A stretch of 64,000 bases of DNA from Asticcacaulis sp. YBE204 (GTDB lineage Bacteria > Pseudomonadota > Alphaproteobacteria > Caulobacterales > Caulobacteraceae), in contig NZ_AWGF01000002.1 of assembly GCF_000495855.1 (NCBI RefSeq), positions 310,001 through 374,000 of the forward strand, in the 5' to 3' direction. The position numbers and the translations under genes were made by a program. The notes beneath the pieces are model-generated. The model was not told the origin of the DNA. It was given only the letters and a program-made list of their open reading frames with translations, and searched no databases. The stretch's first letter is position 1, and each line of letters begins with the position of its first letter. Below are positions 1 to 6,639 of the stretch, piece by piece.

Positions 1-156
1 GAAACCTTCAGGTAAGCTTGAGAAACCGGTCTGTAAAGCAAGACGCGCTCTGGCGACTTCCGCGTTTTGGAGCGTGGAATAAATACCAATCAATTTTACA
101 TCTTCTGTGCCGTCATCAAATTCATGCACATGATGCAGAGCAAAAACGGTGACCAT
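1..156 (-). CDS. conserved hypothetical protein, C-terminus cut by window edge
   Basis: The reverse strand encodes 52 residues from an ATG at 154-156 to the window edge, with a good AGGAG ribosome site just upstream. The peptide begins MVTVFALHHVHEF and continues with an EDVKLIGIYST stretch. This resembles small stand-alone proteins, often annotated as DUF7336-like, in which a His-rich first strand is followed by a 'EDVKLIGIYSS' strand and a helix. No function is known to me. The 3' part of the gene is outside the window, so full length and domain content cannot be judged. Confidence 0.6.
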   Translation of the reverse strand, partial: MVTVFALHHVHEFDDGTEDVKLIGIYSTLQNAEVARARLALQTGFSSLPEGF

Positions 157-171
157 ATTGGCTCCTAACAG

Positions 172-200
172 CAAACCCCGCAGACCGACTGCGGGGTTTG
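172..200 (-). terminator. hairpin, probable terminator of the PadR-HAAS-GIN operon
   Basis: A perfect 12-bp stem (172-183 with 189-200) around a 5-nt loop lies 27 bp downstream of the GIN-domain gene. The stem ends in GGGGTTTG on the reverse strand, but the following U-tract is weak. Confidence 0.5.
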
Positions 201-226
201 TAAGTCAGAGAGAATTTAAAAGCAAT

Positions 227-997
227 TTACTCCTGCTCGACCGTGCCTTCGCCGCTGATCTTCGTATCCAGCTTTTCCGGATGAGTCGCGATACGCACCT
301 CGCCTTCGCCGGAAACCTCGACCTTGGCGGTCTTGCGCGGGGCGATGGTGGTTTCGCCCGAGCCCGAAATATTGACGTCGGCGTCTTCGACCCTGAGGCT
401 TTCCAGATCGGCTTCGCCGTAGCCCGAAATATCGAGTTTAAGCGTCTTGGCCTGACCCTTGATACGGGCATAGCCGTTGCCGGTGATGGTCAGGTCGATA
501 GCCGGCTGATCGTAGGCATCAACCTTCAGCCGCGCGTCACCGGTCAGGTTGAAGGCCTTGACCGACGGAGCGGTGACCAGCACCCGCAAGCGGTCGTCAT
601 GGGTGTCGGTACGGATGTCGCCATTGCTTATCCGGAAACTGACGACCTTTTCGTAGTCGGGACCATCCAGCATATAGAGGCGACCCTTGTCGAGACGGAC
701 GCGGTCGGCCAGCACCTTGGGGCCTTCGACCGTCACCGAGGTCGTGGTACCCTGCGTGTAGATCACCTCCGCCGGCAGGTCGAGGTCGAGTGTGGCGCCC
801 GCCGTCCAGTCGAGCGTGCGGCTGATCGACGGCTGAACCGGGGCCTTGCCCTTATAGAGGCGCAGATTGTCGTCGTCGCCCCGGAAGCTCCAGTCGTTGG
901 TGGACAGGTCGTGCCAGACCAGAGCGGCCGAACCAGCCAGCGTGGCGAGCGAAAGGACAAAACCTGCGCCCGCAATAATGAACAGTTTGCGTATCAT
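227..997 (-). CDS. GIN-domain (DUF2807) exported protein
   Basis: A 256-residue protein with an N-terminal hydrophobic signal or anchor (about residues 5-28). The C-terminal two thirds is a repetitive beta-strand region in which units such as VNISGSGE, LDISGYGE and VEVSGEGE recur. This G-S/E-G-E pattern is typical of the DUF2807 'head GIN' fold, a beta-helix-like domain of unknown biochemical role found at the cell envelope. A strong AAGGAGAG site precedes the ATG. It is the last gene of a three-gene operon with a PadR repressor and a HAAS-domain membrane protein, 12 bp after the latter. That arrangement recurs in many phyla and suggests an envelope-stress or membrane-sensing circuit, but the function is inferred from context only. 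Confidence 0.85.
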   Translation of the reverse strand: MIRKLFIIAGAGFVLSLATLAGSAALVWHDLSTNDWSFRGDDDNLRLYKGKAPVQPSISRTLDWTAGATLDLDLPAEVIYTQGTTTSVTVEGPKVLADRVRLDKGRLYMLDGPDYEKVVSFRISNGDIRTDTHDDRLRVLVTAPSVKAFNLTGDARLKVDAYDQPAIDLTITGNGYARIKGQAKTLKLDISGYGEADLESLRVEDADVNISGSGETTIAPRKTAKVEVSGEGEVRIATHPEKLDTKISGEGTVEQE

Positions 998-1009
998 GTT
1001 TTTCTCTCC

Positions 1010-1579
1010 TTACGCGGCTTGCGGCTCAAGCGCGGGCTTCAGCAGGCGGTAATGCAGACGGGCGAACCAGACGAGGCCGTTGACCAGCCACACGGTGACG
1101 ACGCCGGTCAGGCTGGCGACCGTCACGGCCACGGCCATCAGGCCGACGCCCCCCAGCAGGGCTGCGGCGACCCCGCCCGGCTGCGCCAGAAACGGCACGG
1201 CGGCGAAGACGACGCCCCCGGCGACGAAGATACCGATGGCGGCCATAAAGAAGCCGACCAGTGTTCCGGCGACCCCCATCAGGATCGGCAGCAGGACCAG
1301 AATATCGAGCGCCCCCAGTCCCAGAACGGCGAAGATGGCGGCCACCGCCGACGACGGCGTCTTGACGTCCTCCCACTTTTTCAGACCGATCTCGGCCCTC
1401 AGTTCGCGGGCCAGACGGTCGGGATCGCCCAGCGCCGCCGCCACCTCGGCCTCGCTGCGACCGGCGGCAATGCCGTCCTCGAAGTGCGCCTCGTGATCGG
1501 CGACAATATCGGCGATGCTTGCGGCGGGAAGGCCGACAAGGCCCTGCTTCAAGCGGTTGATGAATTCGTTGCGGGTCAT
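1010..1579 (-). CDS. HAAS-domain (DUF1700) membrane protein
   Basis: A 189-residue protein. Residues 1-75 are a soluble helical domain that starts MTRNEFINRLKQGL and includes the HAAS signature of an acidic-aromatic 'DHEAHF' helix followed by 'ALGDPDRLARELRAE'. Residues 85-175 form three to four hydrophobic segments rich in Gly/Ala. HAAS (DUF1700) proteins are encoded next to PadR-family repressors and are thought to pass a membrane signal to them, although the mechanism is not established. The gene begins 5 bp after the PadR stop codon, so the two are almost certainly translated from one message. Confidence 0.88.
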   Translation of the reverse strand: MTRNEFINRLKQGLVGLPAASIADIVADHEAHFEDGIAAGRSEAEVAAALGDPDRLARELRAEIGLKKWEDVKTPSSAVAAIFAVLGLGALDILVLLPILMGVAGTLVGFFMAAIGIFVAGGVVFAAVPFLAQPGGVAAALLGGVGLMAVAVTVASLTGVVTVWLVNGLVWFARLHYRLLKPALEPQAA

Positions 1580-1584
1580 GTCCC

Positions 1585-1929
1585 TTACCCCTCCTGAGTT
1601 TCAGATGACGCCGCGTCCAGCAGCGCGTCGACCGCGCGGGCAAAGCCGCGCCATTCGGTGGCCTGCGCCGCCAGGGCGTCATGCCCGGCCTGGGTCAGGC
1701 GATAATATTTGCGCGACGGGCCGGACGAGGATTCGACCAGCCGGGTTTCGACCCAACCGTCGCTCTGCATCCGCCGCATCAGCGGGTAGATGGTGCCTTC
1801 GCCCATGCCGATCGCGTCGGACAGGGTGGAGGCGATCTCGTAGGAATAGCTCTCGTTGCGGGCCAGCAGGGCCAGTACGCACAGGCCGAGCACCCCTTTC
1901 TTCAGTTGGATGTCAATGGTTTCCGCCAT
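1585..1929 (-). CDS. PadR-family transcriptional repressor
   Basis: About 114 residues with a winged-helix fold. The stretch from 'GVLGLCVLALL' through 'SYSYEIASTLSDAIGMGEGTIYPLMRRM' is the classic PadR recognition region (TIYPLLRRL type), followed by a wing ('GWVETRLVESSSGPSRKYYRLT') and a C-terminal dimerisation helix. I chose the ATG at 1927-1929 (MAETIDIQ), which has AAAGGA about 9 nt upstream; an in-frame ATG at 1971 would add 14 residues with no family match. The gene leads the PadR-HAAS-GIN operon and probably represses it. The upstream region contains repeated TACCATTT elements that may be its operator. Confidence 0.9.
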   Translation of the reverse strand: MAETIDIQLKKGVLGLCVLALLARNESYSYEIASTLSDAIGMGEGTIYPLMRRMQSDGWVETRLVESSSGPSRKYYRLTQAGHDALAAQATEWRGFARAVDALLDAASSETQEG

Positions 1930-1974
1930 CTCCGTTTTTCCTTTCGCCGGGACGATCATTCGCTCCGTCATGAG

Positions 1975-2034
1975 ATGGTGTATATGACAAGCTACTGTTT
2001 ATTGCAAGATACCATTTTATAACATGTACCATTT
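1975..2034 (-). promoter_or_regulatory. candidate operator of the PadR operon
   Basis: The AT-rich divergent spacer holds two direct copies of TACCATTT (about 2010-2017 and 2027-2034) and an ATGGTGTAT at 1975-1983 that is nearly the inverse of ATACCAT at 2009-2015. PadR regulators usually bind AT-rich dyads in their own promoter. The assignment is positional and no binding consensus was tested. Confidence 0.3.
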
Positions 2035-2126
2035 GTAATGTAGTAGCCATCGACGCACGGTAGCTTGCATGGTTCTCGTTGAGGGCAAGGCTGGACAGCG
2101 GCAGTACGAAAAGGCATGTAAACGCC

Positions 2127-3053
2127 ATGACCGATACGCCCGATATCCTGCCCGACGCCGCTGCCACCAACTGGGTGGATCGTCATGCGCCCGTGGCCTT
2201 GCGGCCGTGGCTGAAGCTGGGGCGCTTCGACCGGCCCGTCGGCATCTGGCTGCTATTTCTGCCCGGCGCTATGGGCATCGTCTTCGGCGCGCAGTGGGTG
2301 CTGTCGTGGGAGGTCGCCTATAAGCTGCTCCTGTTCGCGCTCGGTTCGGCCCTGATGCGCGGCGCGGGCTGCGCCTTCAACGATTTCGTCGACCGCGATT
2401 TAGACGCTCAGGTCGAACGCACGCGTATGCGGCCCATCCCCGCCGGTCAGATCACGCCGAAACAGGCCTTAGTCTTCGTCGCCGCCTCATCCCTGATCAG
2501 TCTGCTGATCCTGATCCAGCTCGGCTGGACCGCGATAGGGCTGGGCATCGCGTCGCTTGGCCTCGTGGCCGCCTATCCGTTCATGAAGCGCATCACCTGG
2601 TGGCCGCAGGCGTGGCTGGGCCTGACCTTCAACTGGGGCTTTCTGATGGGCTATGCCAGCCTGACCGGGCACCTCAGCCTTGGCGCGCTGATATTCTATG
2701 CGGGGCTGGTGTTCTGGACGATCGGCTACGATACGATCTACGCCTATCAGGACATCGAGGACGACGCCATGATCGGTGTCAAATCGTCCGCGCGTGCCTT
2801 GGGTACGAACGCCAAAGGCGGTGTTTCGTTCTTCTATGCGCTGGCCATTGCCCTGACCGGCGTCGGCGGCATCGTCGGCGGTTTGTACTGGCCCTTTTAC
2901 GGTGGACTTTTTATAACCGGATGGCATCTATTCCATCAGGTCCGCGCCTTGCGAATCGATGATAACGGCCTGCTGCTCAGGCTGTTCAAATCGAACCGGG
3001 ACACCGGTTTGTTGTGGGTGGCGGCGATCGTACTGGGACACCTGCGTCCATAA
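2127..3053 (+). CDS. ubiA: 4-hydroxybenzoate polyprenyltransferase UbiA
   Basis: This 308-residue, multi-pass inner-membrane enzyme attaches the polyprenyl tail to 4-hydroxybenzoate in ubiquinone synthesis. The first Asp-rich prenyl-diphosphate/Mg motif is NDFVDRDLD (residues 85-93). The second lies near residue 209 (YQDIEDDAMIGVKSSA), with the DxxDD and GVKS elements of the UbiA family. About eight or nine hydrophobic segments follow each other along the chain. I start at the ATG of MTDTPDIL (2127); an upstream in-frame start at 2079 would add a non-conserved 16-residue leader. The ribosome site is weak, with AAAGG somewhat distant. Length fits the bacterial UbiA family. Confidence 0.93.
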   Translation: MTDTPDILPDAAATNWVDRHAPVALRPWLKLGRFDRPVGIWLLFLPGAMGIVFGAQWVLSWEVAYKLLLFALGSALMRGAGCAFNDFVDRDLDAQVERTRMRPIPAGQITPKQALVFVAASSLISLLILIQLGWTAIGLGIASLGLVAAYPFMKRITWWPQAWLGLTFNWGFLMGYASLTGHLSLGALIFYAGLVFWTIGYDTIYAYQDIEDDAMIGVKSSARALGTNAKGGVSFFYALAIALTGVGGIVGGLYWPFYGGLFITGWHLFHQVRALRIDDNGLLLRLFKSNRDTGLLWVAAIVLGHLRP

Positions 3054-3063
3054 GGGACACCTA

Positions 3064-3861
3064 ATGACCACCGTTCTGCGCCTGTCTGCCGTCGCGCTCT
3101 GCCTCCTCGCTGCCGCCTGCTCGAAGAAAGAGGAGAAGGACAAACCCGCCGCGCCGGTCGCGGACACGCCGCTTATTTTCGAACAAAAGACAGCGGACGC
3201 AGAGGTTAACCTAACCTTCCCTGAGGCCATGAAAACTTTCCCTTACGTACATGCGCAGGCCTATACCGCCGGAAAAGAAAATTTAGAAATATTCATAGCT
3301 CAGTCTGCCCGGGATCGTGCCGCGCTCATAGCCGAGGGCTCCAATCCACCCCCTTATCTTCGCACCATAAAATGGACCGTATCGGGCCAATCCGACAGAT
3401 TGTTTTCCGCCTATTCGGAGTTGACCAACTATACCGATGGCGCCCATTCCAACATGATCTATCACGCAGAATTATGGGATAAAAAAACGACAAACCCTGT
3501 CGGTCACCAACATCTATTTGTTAATGGTTCAGGGACGGATCTGTCATCTGCCGATACCTTTCTTTGCCACCAAATCGAAGCCGAACGGTCTCACCGAAAT
3601 GAAAATCCGACGACACAGGCTGAAGGCGGTTTCACCTGTCCTAAGCTTTTTGACAGTCACTTCGTGCTTCTACCCTCGACAGTAAAGGGTAAGATCGGGG
3701 GGCTTTTGGTCCTGTTCGCGCCCTACGACGTCGGTCCCTATGCCGAGGGCCCGTACCAGATCCGCATCCCGCAGGCCGTGATCCGCGCCGTGATCAATCC
3801 CGCCTATGCCGCCGATTTCGCGGGCGACCCGGTCGCGGTGACCACCGATCCGGCCGGGTGA
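3064..3861 (+). CDS. DUF3298-type lipoprotein
   Basis: A 265-residue predicted lipoprotein with signal peptide MTTVLRLSAVALCLLAAAC and lipobox Cys19. The mature part has an N-terminal conserved block ('YVHAQAYTAGKENLEIF') and a C-terminal DUF3298 segment containing 'YTDGAHSN' and 'PYAEGPYQIRIP'. This arrangement is shared with the RsiV/PdaC C-terminal domain family. Members are envelope proteins; some bind lysozyme or act beside peptidoglycan deacetylases, but no enzyme domain is attached here. The gene lies 10 bp after ubiA and its stop overlaps the start of the next gene, so it is probably translationally coupled. Two Cys (in 'FLCHQIE' and 'FTCPKLF') could form a disulfide. Confidence 0.8.
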   Translation: MTTVLRLSAVALCLLAAACSKKEEKDKPAAPVADTPLIFEQKTADAEVNLTFPEAMKTFPYVHAQAYTAGKENLEIFIAQSARDRAALIAEGSNPPPYLRTIKWTVSGQSDRLFSAYSELTNYTDGAHSNMIYHAELWDKKTTNPVGHQHLFVNGSGTDLSSADTFLCHQIEAERSHRNENPTTQAEGGFTCPKLFDSHFVLLPSTVKGKIGGLLVLFAPYDVGPYAEGPYQIRIPQAVIRAVINPAYAADFAGDPVAVTTDPAG

Positions 3862-4499
3862 TGCACGCCGACTTCATCCGCAGCCATACGCGGCCCCTGC
3901 CCGTGCCGTCCTTGCCGGAGATCGGGCTGTATCAGGCCGACGAGGTGACGCGCCTGTGGCTGATGACCGAGGCCGAACTGTCGCAACATAATCTGTCGCC
4001 GCCGTTCTGGGCCTTTGCCTGGGCGGGCGGTCAGGCGCTGGCTTTGCATCTGAAACAGCACCCTGATCTGGTCGCCGGAAAGCGCGTCTTTGACTTGGCC
4101 TGCGGGTCCGGGCTGGTCGGGATCGCCGCCGCCAGATATGGCGCGATCTCGGTAACCGCCAACGATATCGACCCGTTCAGTGAGGCCGCCGTCGCGCTCA
4201 ATGCAGCTTTGAACGGTGTCGACATCGCGTTTGAAAACGGCGACCACCTCGCAGGCCCGCCGCCGGAGGTCGATGTCATCCTCGCCGGGGATATCTGCTA
4301 CGAAAAGGCGATGGCCGACGCCATGCTGACATTTTTGCGCGCCGCCCGCGCCAAGAGTATCGCCGTCTATGTCGGCGACCCGCACCGCAGCTACTTCCCC
4401 TCCGAAGGGATGGAGCGCGTCGGGCGCTACGACATCGCCACCAACACCGAAATCGAGGATCGCGCCGTCAAGGCCGCCAGCGTCTGGAGACTGATATGA
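3861..4499 (+). CDS. METTL20-like protein methyltransferase
   Basis: A 212-residue class I SAM-dependent methyltransferase. The SAM-binding motif I is VFDLACGSGLVGIAA (about residues 76-90), followed by an acidic strand end 'TANDIDPFS' and a motif IV-like 'VILAGDICYE'. The PPFWAFAWAGGQALA block (48-62) and a DPHR element near the C-terminus are characteristic of the METTL20/ETFB-lysine methyltransferase group. Alphaproteobacterial homologues methylate the beta subunit of electron-transfer flavoprotein near its recognition loop. The assignment to that substrate is an inference, since etfB is not in this window. An ATG at 3861 shares its A with the preceding TGA; an in-frame GTG at 3858 is an alternative start. 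Confidence 0.8.
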   Translation: MHADFIRSHTRPLPVPSLPEIGLYQADEVTRLWLMTEAELSQHNLSPPFWAFAWAGGQALALHLKQHPDLVAGKRVFDLACGSGLVGIAAARYGAISVTANDIDPFSEAAVALNAALNGVDIAFENGDHLAGPPPEVDVILAGDICYEKAMADAMLTFLRAARAKSIAVYVGDPHRSYFPSEGMERVGRYDIATNTEIEDRAVKAASVWRLI

Positions 4500-4834
4500 G
4501 CACGCACCACAAGATCGACTATATCGAATGGCAGGCCGGCGACCTGCCCGCCACCAAATCCTTTTATCAAAAGGCTTTCGGCTGGAGCTTCATCGATTAC
4601 GGACCGTCCTACGGCGCGCTGTCCGAAGCCGGAATCGACGGCGGGTTCGATGCCGATGGCGGTCCGGCGAAACCGCTGGTCATCCTCTATTCGGACAGCC
4701 TCGAACAGAGCCGCGACGAAGTTCTGGCCGCCGGTGGCGTGCTGACCAAAGACATTTTCGACTTCCCCGGCGGCCGGCGGTTCCAGTTCACCGATCCGTC
4801 GGGCAACGAACTCGGCGTCTGGAGCGACAAATAG
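4496..4834 (+). CDS. VOC-family (glyoxalase-like) protein
   Basis: A 112-residue single-module vicinal-oxygen-chelate protein. The N-terminal 'IDYIEWQAGDLPATKSFYQKAFGW' and C-terminal 'FPGGRRFQFTDPSGNELGVW' match the paired beta-alpha-beta-beta-beta halves of the glyoxalase/bleomycin-resistance fold. One module per chain suggests a homodimer with metal sites at the interface. Substrate cannot be told from sequence. The ATG overlaps the methyltransferase stop (ATGA), so the two are translationally coupled. Confidence 0.85.
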   Translation: MSTHHKIDYIEWQAGDLPATKSFYQKAFGWSFIDYGPSYGALSEAGIDGGFDADGGPAKPLVILYSDSLEQSRDEVLAAGGVLTKDIFDFPGGRRFQFTDPSGNELGVWSDK

Positions 4835-4869
4835 GCTTGCCGAGTCTTAAACGATTGGGCCATATGCGC

Positions 4870-5008
4870 CAACCCTCCCCCTCTCCCCGCCGGGGAGAGG
4901 GCCGGGGTGAGGGGGAGTCAAACGCGCCTGATGTCTGAAACCGAGTCCCATTCCGCCCCCTCACCCGGCCCTGACGGTCCAACCTCTCCCCCTCGGGAGA
5001 GAGCATTA
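4870..5008. repeat. GC-rich palindromic repeat pair overlapping a gene start
   Basis: The left part (4870-4917) is a CTCTCCCC-CGCCG-GGGGAGAG-type hairpin followed by GGCCGGGGTGAGGGGG. The right part (about 4957-5008) carries the inverse, CCCCCTCACCCGGCCC, then another CTCTCCCC-CTCGG-GAGAGAG hairpin. Together they form a long inverted pair like other REP/BIME-type units. The right half is translated as part of the next gene. Confidence 0.75.
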
Positions 5009-6580
5009 AGCGATTCTTTCAAAACCCGCTTGGCCCAACTCCGTACCGGAAAATGGGGCGATGAGCCCCTGACCAAGGTTCTGTGGCGCGATGCCGCCCT
5101 GCGCTGGATACTCGGTTTCGCCGTGGTGGCGCTCGGCATCTTCAACTTCGCGCGCGACCTGAACGATCCGCCCTACGCCTTCTGGGACGAAAGTTATTAC
5201 GTCACCGCCGTCCAGCGCGCCGAAGAACATACGGCGCAATATGCTTCGCACCCACCGCTGGGCTTCATGCTGATGAAGATCGGCCGCGACATCGTCGGTG
5301 ACGGCGACCCGAAAAGTCACTTCCTCACCGAGATCAAGAAGACCGATACGCGCAAGATCCCTGCGACCTATTCCTATGTCGGGCCGCGCCTGATGGGCGG
5401 GCTGTTCGGCGTGATCGGCGCGCTGCTGTTCTACGGCATCTGTCTGTGCCTGACGCGCGAAGCCTTTTCGGCCTTCATTTTCAGCCTGCTTTACCTGTTC
5501 GAAAACGCCTTCATCGTGCATTTTCGGGCCATTCATCTCGATCCGTACCAGATCGCCTTTGCGCTCGGCGGCATCCTCGTCTGGCTGAGGGCGTTCAACG
5601 ATCCGCGCAAAGACAGCTGGAAACATGCCGCCCTGTTCGGGGCGCTGATCGGGCTGAGCTTCATGGTCAAGGTCAATACCCTGGTCCTGCTGGCCCTCAC
5701 CGGCCTGACCATTTTACGCGACCTCCACCGCGCGCGCTGGCCGATGGATCGCGAACTGAAACACGGCATCGTCAAGTCCGGCGCCATGCTGGGCGCGTTC
5801 GGCGGGGTTGTCGTGGCGGTCTTCGTTCTGCACACCCTTATCAATCCCGTCGCGCCGGATTTCAAATCCGAAGCCGGACGCCGGGACGGCAATTACATGT
5901 CCGAGCCGTACAAGGCCTGGCTGGAAAAGCGCGGACCGCTGACGCCGGGCGTGCTCTACGACGCCACCAGCGGCTATTTCGCCTATATGGAGCATGACTT
6001 TACCGGCATCGTGAAGACCGAGAAAAACGGCTCGATCCCTGCCCTGTGGCCGGTAATGCACAAGACGATCAACTATCGCTGGGATTCCAACCACGGCAAG
6101 ACCAGCTACGTGCAGATGGTCGGCAATGTGTTCAGCTGGGGTCTGGGCCTTTTCGGCATCCTCGTCGCCACAGGGCTGATCGCCCAGCGCCATTTTCAGA
6201 AGAAGCTCTGGCTCGACACGCACGAGATGGACATCCTGACCGCCGTGCTGGCCATGTGGGCCATCTTCATGGGCGTGCATATCTTTCTCGGCACCCAGCG
6301 CGTCATGTACGTCTACCACTACTTCACCGGCCTGATCCTCAGCTATATGCTGCTGCCGCTGATCTATCAGGTGCTGAAAAGCCGGTTCAAGGTCATAGAA
6401 CGACAGAAAGACTTCGTGCTGGGCGGGGTGTGCGCCGGGGTTACCCTGTGCTTCATCTGGTTTGCGCCCCTCACCTACCACCAGCCCCTGACGCGCGCGC
6501 AGTGCGAGATGCGCAACCGCCCCTTCCACGTCCTGACCTGTCAGCCGAAACCGAAGCCGGCGAGTGACGACAAGGCATGA
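4931..6580 (+). CDS. GT39-family protein mannosyltransferase-like membrane enzyme
   Basis: A 549-residue multi-pass membrane glycosyltransferase of the dolichyl-phosphate-mannose-protein mannosyltransferase (PMT, GT39) type. The first periplasmic loop has the catalytic acidic motif 'WDESYYVTAVQRAEE' followed by 'ASHPPLGFMLMKIGRD', matching DE...HPPLGK in PMTs. A later loop contains 'RVMYVYHYFTGLILSYMLLPL', a family hallmark. At least ten hydrophobic segments are visible. It would transfer a lipid-linked sugar to periplasmic proteins or another acceptor. The only plausible start is the ATG at 4931 inside a palindromic repeat, so residues about 8-28 (Pro/Ser-rich) are repeat-derived. A purine-rich stretch at 4910-4917 could act as a distant ribosome site. 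Confidence 0.82.
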   Translation: MSETESHSAPSPGPDGPTSPPRERALSDSFKTRLAQLRTGKWGDEPLTKVLWRDAALRWILGFAVVALGIFNFARDLNDPPYAFWDESYYVTAVQRAEEHTAQYASHPPLGFMLMKIGRDIVGDGDPKSHFLTEIKKTDTRKIPATYSYVGPRLMGGLFGVIGALLFYGICLCLTREAFSAFIFSLLYLFENAFIVHFRAIHLDPYQIAFALGGILVWLRAFNDPRKDSWKHAALFGALIGLSFMVKVNTLVLLALTGLTILRDLHRARWPMDRELKHGIVKSGAMLGAFGGVVVAVFVLHTLINPVAPDFKSEAGRRDGNYMSEPYKAWLEKRGPLTPGVLYDATSGYFAYMEHDFTGIVKTEKNGSIPALWPVMHKTINYRWDSNHGKTSYVQMVGNVFSWGLGLFGILVATGLIAQRHFQKKLWLDTHEMDILTAVLAMWAIFMGVHIFLGTQRVMYVYHYFTGLILSYMLLPLIYQVLKSRFKVIERQKDFVLGGVCAGVTLCFIWFAPLTYHQPLTRAQCEMRNRPFHVLTCQPKPKPASDDKA

Positions 6581-6639
6581 TCGCGCCTTTAAAAGGCCTG
6601 AAAGCCTGATAAGTTACACGGACAGGATAGGAGTCCGGA

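Noticed and set aside
149-1597. A 482-codon open frame on the plus strand
   Set aside because: It lies opposite the GIN and HAAS genes, has high Arg/Gly/Gln content and no family match; it is a shadow of the GC-rich reverse-strand genes.
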